A stretch of DNA of 34,896 bases from Nitrospira lenta (GTDB taxonomy: Bacteria; Nitrospirota; Nitrospiria; Nitrospirales; Nitrospiraceae), in assembly GCA_945905765.1 (NCBI GenBank), contig CAMDPZ010000015.1:7501-42396 (forward strand). The letters run 5' to 3'. Positions 24,651-32,782 of the stretch are shown here, one piece after another. The notes under the pieces were generated by a model. The model made no database searches, was not told where the DNA came from, and saw nothing but the letters and a program-made list of their open reading frames with translations. Each line of letters begins with the position of its first letter. Position 1 is the stretch's first letter. Position numbers and translations under genes: made by a program.

Positions 24651-25976
24651 TTAGCGGCGGCTGATGGCATCGGCAGAACGATTGCCGCTGACAATGGCGC
24701 TTTCAAGGTTGGGCGGCCAGCCTGTATCGGTCCAGGCGCCGGCTACGAGCAGGTTGGCGATGGGGCTGCGCTGGATGGGCCGGTGGAGTTTGGTCCCTGG
24801 TCTGAGCGAGAGGATGGCATGGGGAATCGTTCGTCGGCTGGTTGTCGCGATGTTGCTTCCTGGAGGGAGGAGTCCTAGGGATCTGAGCAGGTCGGGGACC
24901 ATCGATTCAAGGTCTTGGCTCAGCTGAGCCTGCGCGAACCGGCTGTCGGTTGTCACGAGTGAGAAGCTGGTGCGATCTGGTCCGCGCCTCGTGGCGAGGA
25001 TCGAGTGAAAGGCCGTGTCGCCTAATAGGATAAGGCGAGGGGCAACGCAGGCCTGTTCCGTCTCCGCCAGGATGGTGGTGCTGTCGGATGACTGCAAGAG
25101 CGCGAGTTGCTGGAAGTAGGCGTAGCGGGTCAGCCATCGCTCTGGAATTAAGGGCGTCAGTTGCTGCGGGGCCAGGGCTGTGATGTACCAATCAGCCTGG
25201 AGCAGAGAGCCATCCTTCAGCAGGACGCCGGAGATGCGATCTCGTTCATAGCGAAGCTCGAGGGCTTCCGTGTCGCGCAGAATGGTGGCGCCGGCTTTGG
25301 TCAAAGCCCTGGTGATCGGTTGTGTGAGGCAGCTGTGCGGCGAATTTTGCAGGATCGAAATACGGCTGTCGGAGCGAGTGTTTAGGAACAGGGGTCTCAC
25401 GGAATTTACGAAGGCATCGGCGGACAGGACGTAGAGATCGTTGCCGGTCAGCCATTGCGCGAGAGGATTCCAAACCCTACGACATGTTTCTGTACTTTGC
25501 CCAAGCGTTGCGAGCCATTCGCCAGCGGTGCGTTGTTCCAGGTCGGCTGCCAGTTGTTCTTCGTCCTCCCACAGCCGTTCCAGCCAGCATGCCAATTGCC
25601 ATCGTTCGTTCCAGGGGATGCCGGTAAATCTCAGGAGGCTTACCCAGGTGTGAAGGGGGGCCGGGAGTCCGGTTCTGGGGTAACGGATGAGTGAATGATC
25701 GGGGAGACGAAATTCTAACGGGATATTGATGGAGGCCGGCTGGGGCGAATCGGCTTGGAGAGAGCGTAGTAGGGCCTGTGTGTTGTGATGGCAGCCAAGG
25801 ACAGTGAAGGCTTCCGGTTCGTCATGAGGCTGCTCGCCTGGGGAGGCGCCTTCCAGGGAAGGGGGCTGGTCGACGAGGGTGACTCGATAGCCTTGACTGG
25901 CGAGGCGGTGGGCGGCGGTGAGGCCGGCTAGGTTTCCACCAAGAATCACAACGGACTGAGTGTGTGGGGCTGTCAC
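24651..25976 (-). CDS. hpnE: Hydroxysqualene-type FAD-dependent dehydrogenase HpnE
   Basis: A 441-residue amine-oxidase/phytoene-desaturase-like flavoprotein. The dinucleotide-binding loop is VVILGGNLAGLTAAHRLASQGYRVTLVD (9-36), with GxGxxG appearing as GGNLAG. The middle (WNPLAQWLTGNDLYVLSADAFV, about 165-190) and the C-terminal FAD segment NLLVAGAWTDTGWPPNLESAIVSGNRSA (about 408-435) match HpnE, which reduces hydroxysqualene to squalene. It starts at GTG and overlaps hpnD by four bases (GTGA), so the two are coupled. With hpnD it points to squalene or hopanoid production. Membrane association is expected because the substrate is a lipid. Confidence 0.88.
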   Translation of the reverse strand: MTAPHTQSVVILGGNLAGLTAAHRLASQGYRVTLVDQPPSLEGASPGEQPHDEPEAFTVLGCHHNTQALLRSLQADSPQPASINIPLEFRLPDHSLIRYPRTGLPAPLHTWVSLLRFTGIPWNERWQLACWLERLWEDEEQLAADLEQRTAGEWLATLGQSTETCRRVWNPLAQWLTGNDLYVLSADAFVNSVRPLFLNTRSDSRISILQNSPHSCLTQPITRALTKAGATILRDTEALELRYERDRISGVLLKDGSLLQADWYITALAPQQLTPLIPERWLTRYAYFQQLALLQSSDSTTILAETEQACVAPRLILLGDTAFHSILATRRGPDRTSFSLVTTDSRFAQAQLSQDLESMVPDLLRSLGLLPPGSNIATTSRRTIPHAILSLRPGTKLHRPIQRSPIANLLVAGAWTDTGWPPNLESAIVSGNRSADAISRR

Positions 25977-26842
25977 GAGAATCGGGAGCGGAGCCAGACT
26001 CCGGCAGCCAGGGCCAGCCGATGGGTTGTGGAGAGCCGGACGCGCGGGCCGAATATCCGGTGTTCCGGTTTCTCGATTTTTTTCAGGATGCGAGAATAGA
26101 CCGCGCGCATGATTTCCGAGACGGCCAGCGCTCGTCGCTCTTGCGCCGGCAGGGACTCGAATGCCGCCTGGGCTTTCGCGTAGTACTCATGGGCCTTGAC
26201 CGCTTCGAAGCGGAGCAACGTATGGAGTGCCTCATTCTCTTGTTGCTGGAGGAGCATCTTTTCGGTGCAGCCGAATTGTTGGAGGTCTTCTTGCGGCAGA
26301 TAGATGCGGCCCTGGGCCGCGTCGGTCCCGATGTCCCGCAGAATGTTCGTCAGTTGGAACGCCATGCCGAGACTGACGGCGTAGTCTTGCGCTCTGGCCG
26401 ATGTTGGCCCGAAGACGTGGAGGCAGATCAGTCCCACGACCGACGCGACGCGATAGCAATAGAGCGAGAGGTCTTGCAGCGAAGCGTATCGCACCGCCGA
26501 GAGATCCATGCCCACGCCCTTGATCAGCTCTTCGAAATAGGCTCGCGGGATGGAGAGTTCTCGCACATGCTGCGCCAGGCTGATAGTCACAGGGAAGGTC
26601 GGCGTCCCTTCATAGGCGGCCTGAAGTTCATCCCACCACCGCTGCAGTTCCTTGGAGGGATTGCTGCCCGCCGGGGGATCATCGACGGCATTGTCGACCT
26701 CCTTGCAGAATGCGTAGATCGTATACATGGCGGCGCGCCGTTTTTTGGGGAGGAAGAGGAAGGAGTAGTAGAAATTGCTCCCGCTTTTTTTGGTGAGGTT
26801 GGTGCAGTAGGCTTGCGCTTTCGCCGCAGAGAGTAAGGTCAT
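25973..26842 (-). CDS. hpnD: Presqualene diphosphate synthase HpnD
   Basis: A 289-residue squalene/phytoene synthase-family protein. The first Asp-rich motif is in YAFCKEVDNAVDD (about 44-56) and the second in NILRDIGTDAAQGRIYLP (about 165-182), with GSNFYYSFLFLPKKRR near the start. The pattern fits HpnD, which condenses two farnesyl diphosphates to presqualene diphosphate, rather than HpnC. No hpnC lies between it and hpnE or beside them. It starts 12 bases after the HAD-phosphatase gene stop. Confidence 0.88.
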   Translation of the reverse strand: MTLLSAAKAQAYCTNLTKKSGSNFYYSFLFLPKKRRAAMYTIYAFCKEVDNAVDDPPAGSNPSKELQRWWDELQAAYEGTPTFPVTISLAQHVRELSIPRAYFEELIKGVGMDLSAVRYASLQDLSLYCYRVASVVGLICLHVFGPTSARAQDYAVSLGMAFQLTNILRDIGTDAAQGRIYLPQEDLQQFGCTEKMLLQQQENEALHTLLRFEAVKAHEYYAKAQAAFESLPAQERRALAVSEIMRAVYSRILKKIEKPEHRIFGPRVRLSTTHRLALAAGVWLRSRFS

Positions 26843-26854
26843 AGTGCTCAGTTC

Positions 26855-27550
26855 TTATGTCTGTGGCCACAGGCGTTCACGGAGTTCGCTGAGGCGAACT
26901 TGTGAAAGGCTCTGGGCGACTGCATGGGCTTCATGCAGGTCTTGAATGGTGTGGGTGTTCGCGACGGCGAGGACTTTCATGCCGGCGGTTTTTGCGCCGC
27001 GCAGGCCCGGGATGGAATCCTCGATGACCAAACAGGAGTCCGGGGCAATGGTCTGGTTCGGGCGTTGTCGATTGAGGGCAGCCAGGGCATGGATAAAGGG
27101 CTCCGGATCCGGTTTCCCCCTGGTGACGTCTTCTGCCCCGGTGATATGGAGGAAGGCTTTTCGGAGCCCCGCCTGTTCAAGGATGAACTCGATTTCATGG
27201 CGGAGCGCGCCGGACGCAATGGCCAAGGGATAGGCGGCGGCTGCTTCGGACACAAACTCACGCACACCGGGGAAAATGACCAGATGGTCCTTGACCGATT
27301 CCAGGTAGGCCTGCGCTTTCCGTTGCATCAGCGGCGCGATGACCGAGGGGTCGGCGGGACGTTGGTGAGCCGTCAGCGCTGCGATAAAGCAGCCGCGATC
27401 GTCATAGCCCAGATAGTTGGCGTAGTAGTCCGATTCGGTCAGGTTGATGCCGATCTCCGCCAGCGTCAGGCGAAAGCCGGCGAAATGGAGGGGCTCGCTG
27501 TCTGCGATGACTCCGTCGAAGTCAAAGATGATTGCCGAGAGTGTGTTCAT
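26855..27550 (-). CDS. HAD-superfamily phosphatase (beta-phosphoglucomutase-like)
   Basis: A 231-residue soluble phosphatase or mutase. Motif I is IIFDFDGVIADSE (D10 nucleophile, D12 acid/base), motif II is LAIASGA near 115, motif III is the Lys of RGKPDPEPF near 147, and motif IV is VIEDSIPG near 177. The alpha-helical cap between motifs I and II marks subclass I, as in beta-phosphoglucomutase and phosphoglycolate phosphatase. The substrate cannot be read from sequence. It heads the tight hpnD-hpnE unit, so a role on a phosphorylated isoprenoid is conceivable but unproven. Confidence 0.85.
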   Translation of the reverse strand: MNTLSAIIFDFDGVIADSEPLHFAGFRLTLAEIGINLTESDYYANYLGYDDRGCFIAALTAHQRPADPSVIAPLMQRKAQAYLESVKDHLVIFPGVREFVSEAAAAYPLAIASGALRHEIEFILEQAGLRKAFLHITGAEDVTRGKPDPEPFIHALAALNRQRPNQTIAPDSCLVIEDSIPGLRGAKTAGMKVLAVANTHTIQDLHEAHAVAQSLSQVRLSELRERLWPQT

Positions 27551-27601
27551 GAGGATTGTATCGATAATGTGAGCCGGTCGGCGCGAGCAAACATGTGAGG
27601 C

Positions 27602-28333
27602 CTAGTGTTTCACTCGAAGACGTTTCTCCGAGACCCAGCCTTTGGTTCCCTCGTCGGTGCGTACCCAGTACATCCAGCCGCTTGGCTGGATGTCTCCGTC
27701 CAGGACGGTCATGTCTACTCCTGCGCGAACGAGTGGCCCTGGCTTGGTGCCGGCGGCATCTTCGTACAACAAAATGCTTCCGCCTGGCGCATTCGGATTT
27801 GCCGTGACGGTCACTTTCTGCCCTTCGCCGAACAGGGGCGCCGGAAGGGGTTCGGCCGGTGCAGCTGGTTTTGCTGCGACCGGGGGAAGGACGGCTGTCG
27901 GGGCTGTAGGAGGCGCAGTTGCAGCGGGAGCGTTCGTCTGTGCCGATGGGGCGGAGACGTCGTCACTCGGGCTCGGTGTCGCTGCTGGCGGAGCGGGAAT
28001 CGCGAGCGTCGGGGGCGCCGGTTTCGGCTGCGTGGCCACGGTTGGCTGTGACGTATGTTCGCCCAGGTAGGGGCTCAACCAGGCCGCCAACATCTCCGGC
28101 TGCATGACGGCCAGATAGGCCATGCCGATGAGGAGCAAGAGCAAGATCCAGAGAATCGGGCGGCTGCCTCCTGATTTCTTGTGGGGGGGCAATGGGCCGG
28201 TTGCTCTCGTGGCGGTCGTCTGATCGAGTTCCTCTTCCGTAAACTCCAAGTCCGGGTCCGGTTGGCGGGCAAAGAGGAGGGTCCAATGAAAAGGATTCCC
28301 GACTGAGGTCAGGTTCCCAACGAGCGCAGCCAT
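27602..28333 (-). CDS. Membrane-anchored SH3-like domain protein
   Basis: A 243-residue protein. About 55 cytoplasmic residues precede one transmembrane helix (PILWILLLLLIGMAYLAVM, near 59-77). A Pro/Ala/Thr-rich linker of about 85 residues follows. The C-terminal 70 residues (QKVTVTANPNAPGGSILLYEDAAG, DMTVLDGD, WMYWVRTDEGTKGWVSEKRLR) form a bacterial SH3-like fold, probably exported and binding peptidoglycan or another surface ligand. The frame has an earlier start, but GGAGG seven bases before ATG 28333 is preferred. It lies between the HAD-phosphatase gene and the ribonucleotide reductase gene, with gaps of 51 and 119 bases. Confidence 0.75.
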   Translation of the reverse strand: MAALVGNLTSVGNPFHWTLLFARQPDPDLEFTEEELDQTTATRATGPLPPHKKSGGSRPILWILLLLLIGMAYLAVMQPEMLAAWLSPYLGEHTSQPTVATQPKPAPPTLAIPAPPAATPSPSDDVSAPSAQTNAPAATAPPTAPTAVLPPVAAKPAAPAEPLPAPLFGEGQKVTVTANPNAPGGSILLYEDAAGTKPGPLVRAGVDMTVLDGDIQPSGWMYWVRTDEGTKGWVSEKRLRVKH

Positions 28334-28452
28334 CGAGCACCTCCCTGCTGAGCGATTCAAGTACGCGTCGGTCAATTAATCTTCGAAAATACTTATCATC
28401 ATCACCCAGTGCTGTCAATTTTACGGGGCTTGTACCAGTCGGAAGGCGCTGC

Positions 28453-29610
28453 CTAGCAGGGCTGCGAAGGATGGCACGAGAGAACTTGCTGTTCCCGGCT
28501 GCCGGACCGGAAGACGGTGAGGCCTTTGCATTCGAGTCGGTAGGCGAGGAGAAAGGCCTCTGCCACCTGGGCCTTGGTCGCCGTAGCAGGCAGATTGATG
28601 GTTTTCGAAACGCCGCTGTCGCTGTACTGCTGAAACACCGCTTGCATCCGCACGTGCTGCTCGGGTGAGACGTCATGCGCCGTGACAAAGAGCCGTCGGA
28701 GCTCTTCCGGGATCGACGTGAGCTGTTGGATGGAGGGCTGAGCTTCCAAGTCGGATTGGAGCCGGTCAAGGTCGAGTCCGAGCGCCTGTGCGCGGCGGAT
28801 GAAGGCTGGATGTTGCGAAGTGAGGACCGCTCCGTCCATGACGCGGCGGGTGACCTGGACCCCGTAGATCGGTTCAATGCCGGGCGAGCAGTTGGCGAGG
28901 AGACTGAGGCTGCCGGTCGGTGCGATCGTGGTGACGGTCGCGTTGCACTGCCGCTGGTGCCGGATCTGGAGTCGGCTGCCCCGATAAGCGGGAAAGACTC
29001 CGCGTTCACTGGCGAGATCTGCGGAGACGCGATGGGCCTGTTCCTGAAAGAACTTCATCAGTGCCGTAGCGGTCTGGATCGCGGCGTCGGAGCTATAGGG
29101 GATGTTCAACGCGATCAGGAGGTCGGCAAAGCCCATGATGCCCAGCCCGATTTTCCTCGTGCGTTTCGTCATGCGGTCGATGGCGGGAAGGGGGAAGCGG
29201 TTGCGATCGATGGAATTGTCGAGGAAGCGCACGGCGAGGGGGATGGTCTCGGCCAATCTGGCGAAGTCGATGGCCGGTTGTGCCGATGCGCGCGTGACGA
29301 AGTTCGCGACATTGATGGAGCCGAGGGTGCAGGACTCATAGGGCAGGAGCGGCTGCTCGCCACAGGGGTTGGTCGACTCGATGGCGCCCAGATGCGGGGT
29401 GGGATTGGCGCGGTTGATCGTGTCCAGGAAAATCAGTCCCGGCTCACCGCTGGCCCAGGCCGCTTCTACGAGCCGATCGAACAGGAGCTGGGCCGGGATC
29501 CGTCTCGTCGGTGTATGGGTGCGGGGATTGATCAGAGCAAAGGTACGACGGTGCGCGAGCGCCTGCAGGAAGGAGTCGGTGATGCCGACGGAGAGATTGA
29601 AGTTCGTCAT
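28453..29610 (-). CDS. nrdJ: Class II (B12-dependent) ribonucleotide reductase, C-terminal part after frameshift
   Basis: A 385-residue fragment that continues the reductase after a one-base loss near 29643. It begins MTNFNLSVGITDSF and carries the active-site loop NPCGEQPLLPYESCTLGSINV (near 82-102), with the radical cysteine and glutamate of NPCGE and the redox cysteine of ESCT. TGSLSLLANCSPGIEP and KTINLPATATKAQV follow. The C-terminus ends CHPSQPC, possibly the pair that is re-reduced by thioredoxin. Its ATG overlaps the stop of the upstream fragment (ATGA), so re-initiation is conceivable. The most likely reading is one gene, with 589 residues if repaired, split by a sequencing error or a real mutation. 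Confidence 0.85.
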   Translation of the reverse strand: MTNFNLSVGITDSFLQALAHRRTFALINPRTHTPTRRIPAQLLFDRLVEAAWASGEPGLIFLDTINRANPTPHLGAIESTNPCGEQPLLPYESCTLGSINVANFVTRASAQPAIDFARLAETIPLAVRFLDNSIDRNRFPLPAIDRMTKRTRKIGLGIMGFADLLIALNIPYSSDAAIQTATALMKFFQEQAHRVSADLASERGVFPAYRGSRLQIRHQRQCNATVTTIAPTGSLSLLANCSPGIEPIYGVQVTRRVMDGAVLTSQHPAFIRRAQALGLDLDRLQSDLEAQPSIQQLTSIPEELRRLFVTAHDVSPEQHVRMQAVFQQYSDSGVSKTINLPATATKAQVAEAFLLAYRLECKGLTVFRSGSREQQVLSCHPSQPC

Positions 29611-30221
29611 CTCCTCCGGCGTCTGTTTGAGCGAGATGAAGTCAGGATGTCCGGATGGTCGATCCGGAGGATGCCCATATTGGCGCCGCGTCTGGTCCCG
29701 CCTTGCTTGATGACGTCCGTCGAGAGGTTGAAGAGGCGCATGAAGGAAATGGGCCCGGAGGCCACGCCGCTCGATGAGGCGACCAAGTCGTTGTGCGGAC
29801 GTACTCGACTAAAGGAGAATCCCGTGCCTCCGCCTGATTGATGAATGAGGGCCTGATGTTTGAGGCTGTCATAAATGGAGAGGAGAGAGTCTTCGACCGG
29901 GAGGACGAAGCAGGCGGAGAGTTGCTGGAGCCGCCGCCCCGCGTTCATCAGCGTGGGGGAGTTGGGAAGGAAGTCGAGCCGGGCCATGCAGTCGTACCAG
30001 CGCTGGGCCGCCTGGGGCAGCCGGCTGGCTTGGGGGTAGAGCCGCTCCGCCTGCGCGATGTCGGTGGCCACGCGCCAGAAGAGCTGCGCCGGCGTCTCGA
30101 TGATCCTGCCTGCATTATTCTTGGCCAGGTAACGTCCACGGAGGACGGTCTTGGCATGGTCTGAGAGTCGAAGCCGTGGAGAGTTCGGCGGGCGTGAGGG
30201 TGTCGTCTTCTTGACGGACAT
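29607..30221 (-). CDS. nrdJ: Class II ribonucleotide reductase, N-terminal part truncated by frameshift
   Basis: This frame holds the N-terminal reductase domain: LSDHAKTVLRGRYLAKN, then LDFLPNSPTLMNAG, the first redox cysteine in LSACFVLPVEDS, and SGGGTGFSFSRVRP, GGTRRGANMGILRIDHPDIL. After DIL the frame breaks into SSRSNRRRRR and stops. One missing base would restore DILDFISLKQTPEEMTNFN, in register with the downstream fragment. Class II enzymes use adenosylcobalamin to make deoxyribonucleotides with or without oxygen. No ATP-cone is seen. The frame opens at ATG 30287, but ATG 30221 fits the domain start; TATAAT ends six bases upstream of it and no ribosome binding site is present. Confidence 0.8.
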   Translation of the reverse strand: MSVKKTTPSRPPNSPRLRLSDHAKTVLRGRYLAKNNAGRIIETPAQLFWRVATDIAQAERLYPQASRLPQAAQRWYDCMARLDFLPNSPTLMNAGRRLQQLSACFVLPVEDSLLSIYDSLKHQALIHQSGGGTGFSFSRVRPHNDLVASSSGVASGPISFMRLFNLSTDVIKQGGTRRGANMGILRIDHPDILTSSRSNRRRRR

Positions 30222-30227
30222 GCCGCC

Positions 30228-30233
30228 ATTATA
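30228..30233 (-). promoter_or_regulatory. Possible -10 box directly before nrdJ
   Basis: TATAAT on the minus strand ends six bases before ATG 30221, so transcription would start at or near the start codon and give a leaderless message. No good -35 box is seen 17 bases upstream. The call depends on 30221 being the true start. Confidence 0.35.
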
Positions 30234-30330
30234 TACCGGTATCGGCATGATTGATCGAGGGACTTGGTGATTGTGTCCTGCTTGCATCTTGCTCGTCCGG
30301 TTCGGCAGAATGAGCGCCCACTGGCTGACG

Positions 30331-30747
30331 ATGATGAAATCCTATCGCGAAGAACTCTGGTTCGAAACAAAGACGCGGCGCGCCTATCTCAACATTACGC
30401 AGCAGGTTGAGGCGGCGGTCAGGAAGAGCGGCGTCCAGGAGGGGCTCGTGCTGGTCAATGCCATGCACATCACCGCCAGCGTCTACATCAATGACGACGA
30501 GCCGGGCCTGCTCAAGGACTATGACCGATTCCTGGAGGAGCTGGTTCCTCAGGGCGCGACCTACCGGCACAATGAAACGGGCGAAGATAACGGCGATGCC
30601 CATATCAAGCGGCAGCTGATGGGGCGGGAAGTCATCGTCGCGATTACCGGAGGCCGCCTGGACTTCGGCCCCTGGGAACAGATTTTTTACGGGGAGTTCG
30701 ACGGGATGAGGCGGAAACGCGTGCTGGTGAAGGTGATTGGCGCGTGA
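30331..30747 (+). CDS. YjbQ/UPF0047 family protein
   Basis: A 138-residue protein of the YjbQ (UPF0047) family: [20 protein letters not shown] at the start, the conserved [31 protein letters not shown] block (about 44-74), [21 protein letters not shown], and the end [18 protein letters not shown]. The conserved His residues lie where family members bind a metal or phosphate. E. coli YjbQ has weak thiamin-phosphate-synthase-like activity; the true role is uncertain. Starts at 30310, 30331 and 30334 are possible, none with a ribosome binding site; 30331 matches the usual family length. Divergent from nrdJ. Confidence 0.88.
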   Translation: MMKSYREELWFETKTRRAYLNITQQVEAAVRKSGVQEGLVLVNAMHITASVYINDDEPGLLKDYDRFLEELVPQGATYRHNETGEDNGDAHIKRQLMGREVIVAITGGRLDFGPWEQIFYGEFDGMRRKRVLVKVIGA

Positions 30748-30875
30748 GCCCTCGGTTGGATGACCGCTGGTCTGGACCCGGTGGGAATAAACTAGTGAAG
30801 TGCTTGCTACCATAGGGGAAAGTTTGGCAACATAAGACCAGTGATGCGCGGTTATATGGTGAGGAGTATGTTTCT

Positions 30876-31889
30876 ATGTTGAGTTGGTCTCGTCCCGACC
30901 CTCTGACACGAGATCTCGTGCACTTGATCAATGCCCGTCGCCATGACCATGGCGATACCGATGCGGCGATCGATACGTTGCAAGCCTTCTTGGAGCAGGG
31001 GAGGGAGTACGACCTCCTCACTGTGCTAGCGGCGCTGGATGAGGATATGGCGGAATGGCTCTTCGACCTGCTCGCGGAGGCCTCCTGTTCCGTGATTCTC
31101 GATGGGCCGACCGATGAAAAATTATCCTATGCCATCATGGCGGCCTTGGAACTCCCGCTCCAAGCCAACCTGTCCCATCCGCTCAAGCTGAAGATCGATC
31201 CGGTTGCGACGGCGGATCTCCTGCATCGCCATCTGCGTCTCTCCGCCGGGACCGTGGTGCGGGTGGAGTCCCGGCTGCTTACCGACTCGACTTTGGAGCC
31301 TCTCAGTCTTCAGGGCTTGAACGATCACTTGAGTTCGGTGGCGGATTCGCAGCGGACCACGTCCATTGCCGCCCGGCTCTATCCGCCGGTTGAGAGTACC
31401 GCGTTTTTGTTTTTTGAGTTGATCGGTGTGCCGGACTCAGGATTGCCGGATGCGCTGGAGGATCGGCATCGCCGTGCCCTCCTCGAAGGCCTCGTGGAGC
31501 AATGTCCCGAGCTGGCCCTGGCCCCCGATATGCTTGAGGCGCCGGTCTATGCCGCTTATGCGATGTTCGATGCGCAAAACGCCGTCCGCCTCCATCGGCT
31601 GGCGGACGAGACTGCCGCAGTCTGGCGCGATCTGGATCCCCTCGTCCGTGCCCGCACGATCGTCCATTTGCATACGCAATGTGGGAACGGCGTCTACATG
31701 CCGGTCTGGACCGATCTCTTTGATCCCGAGTTGCCCGAAGACCATGGTCCCGTCTGGACTTCTCCCGATGTGTGGGTCTTTACGGCTGATTTGCCCATTG
31801 AATGGCCTGGCGAAATGTTGACCAATCGGCTCCTCGCCGAGGGTTGCACCAGGTTCGAGAACCACATCGTCGAAGCGCCAGAAAACTAA
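30876..31889 (+). CDS. Unrecognised 337-residue protein
   Basis: A soluble, acidic, mostly helical protein. Residues 1-60 look like a helical repeat start (DLVHLINARRHDHGDTDAAIDTLQAFLEQ). A middle beta-containing part has VVRVESRLLTDSTLEPLSLQGLN and STAFLFFELIGVPDS. The C-terminal quarter is Trp-rich (VWTDLFDPELPEDHGPVWTSPDVWVF). No signal peptide, membrane segment or catalytic motif is seen. GAGGAG about 12 bases before the ATG supports the start. It stands alone, 128 bases after the YjbQ-family gene, and converges with the PHP-domain gene. I cannot name a family. Confidence 0.75.
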   Translation: MLSWSRPDPLTRDLVHLINARRHDHGDTDAAIDTLQAFLEQGREYDLLTVLAALDEDMAEWLFDLLAEASCSVILDGPTDEKLSYAIMAALELPLQANLSHPLKLKIDPVATADLLHRHLRLSAGTVVRVESRLLTDSTLEPLSLQGLNDHLSSVADSQRTTSIAARLYPPVESTAFLFFELIGVPDSGLPDALEDRHRRALLEGLVEQCPELALAPDMLEAPVYAAYAMFDAQNAVRLHRLADETAAVWRDLDPLVRARTIVHLHTQCGNGVYMPVWTDLFDPELPEDHGPVWTSPDVWVFTADLPIEWPGEMLTNRLLAEGCTRFENHIVEAPEN

Positions 31890-31933
31890 TTATCGCTCAG
31901 TCAGGAAGACGGACTTGGTCGGACTGGTAACAG

Positions 31934-32782
31934 TCAGGTTCGCGTTGCGGCTTTCTTGAGCGGCTCCAAGAGTTTTTCTGAAACTTTTAGTCCTCCTCGC
32001 CCGATTCCCACTTCGATATCCGGTTTGGTGATGCCGTGGAAATCGCTTCCGCCGGTTATCAGCAAATCCAGCCTCTTGGCCAGGCCGAGATATTTCGTCG
32101 TCTGCCGTTTCGTGTGGGTGCTGTAATGGACTTCGATGCCGCCGAGCCCCGCAGCTTTTAAGGTTACTAAGAGTGGCTCCAGCTCTTCCCCTGCCGATGT
32201 GGCCCAGGTTGGATGGGCCAACACAGCCACGCCGCCTGCGGCCTTGATCCAGGCGATGGCATCAGCCGGCGGGGGCAGTTCACGCGCCACATAGGCCGGT
32301 CGTCCGTTCGCCAGATACCGGTCGAAGGCATCTTTGGCGGACGTGACATAGTGTTTTTCCATCAAGAGCCGCGCAATATGAGGGCGGCCAACCGCATCAG
32401 TCCCGGCCAGAGCCTTCACCTCGTCATAGGTCACGTCCAACCCCAAGGCGCGCAGCCGGTCGATGATTTGCGGATTGCGGCTATGTCGGCTCTCGCGCAA
32501 GGTGGCCAGCCGTTGGCTCAGTTCCTGGTCCTGCCAGTTCAAGAAATAGCCCAGGATATGGAGTTCGTTCTCGCCGACGCGGGAGCTGATCTCGACGCCG
32601 GGAATGATTTCAATGCCCAATTCCGCTCCGGTCGCGATGGCTTCGGGAATGCCGGACACAATGTCATGGTCCGTGATGGCCAGCGTGGTCACCTTCGCCT
32701 GGTGGGCGAGCCGGACCACTTCCGCCGCCGAGAAGCTTCCATCTGAGTGGGTCGTATGGAGGTGGAGGTCGATGCGGCTCAT
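31934..32782 (-). CDS. PHP-domain phosphoesterase (YciV/RNase AM type)
   Basis: A 282-residue protein with the complete PHP metal site: DLHLHTTHSDGS (5-16), ITDHD (36-40), GVEIS near 63, HILGY near 75, VAVLAHPTW near 195 and GGSDFHG near 250. Length and motif order match the 3',5'-nucleoside bisphosphate phosphatase/5'-3' exonuclease group (RNase AM, TrpH), which trims RNA 5' ends and hydrolyses pAp. Three metal ions are expected. Its ATG overlaps the stop of the FolB-methyltransferase gene by four bases (ATGA), so it is translationally coupled. Confidence 0.9.
   Translation of the reverse strand: MSRIDLHLHTTHSDGSFSAAEVVRLAHQAKVTTLAITDHDIVSGIPEAIATGAELGIEIIPGVEISSRVGENELHILGYFLNWQDQELSQRLATLRESRHSRNPQIIDRLRALGLDVTYDEVKALAGTDAVGRPHIARLLMEKHYVTSAKDAFDRYLANGRPAYVARELPPPADAIAWIKAAGGVAVLAHPTWATSAGEELEPLLVTLKAAGLGGIEVHYSTHTKRQTTKYLGLAKRLDLLITGGSDFHGITKPDIEVGIGRGGLKVSEKLLEPLKKAATRT

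Noticed and set aside
29607-29645. Programmed ribosomal frameshift in nrdJ
   Set aside because: No X-XXY-YYZ slippery heptamer or convincing downstream structure; a simple missing base explains the break.
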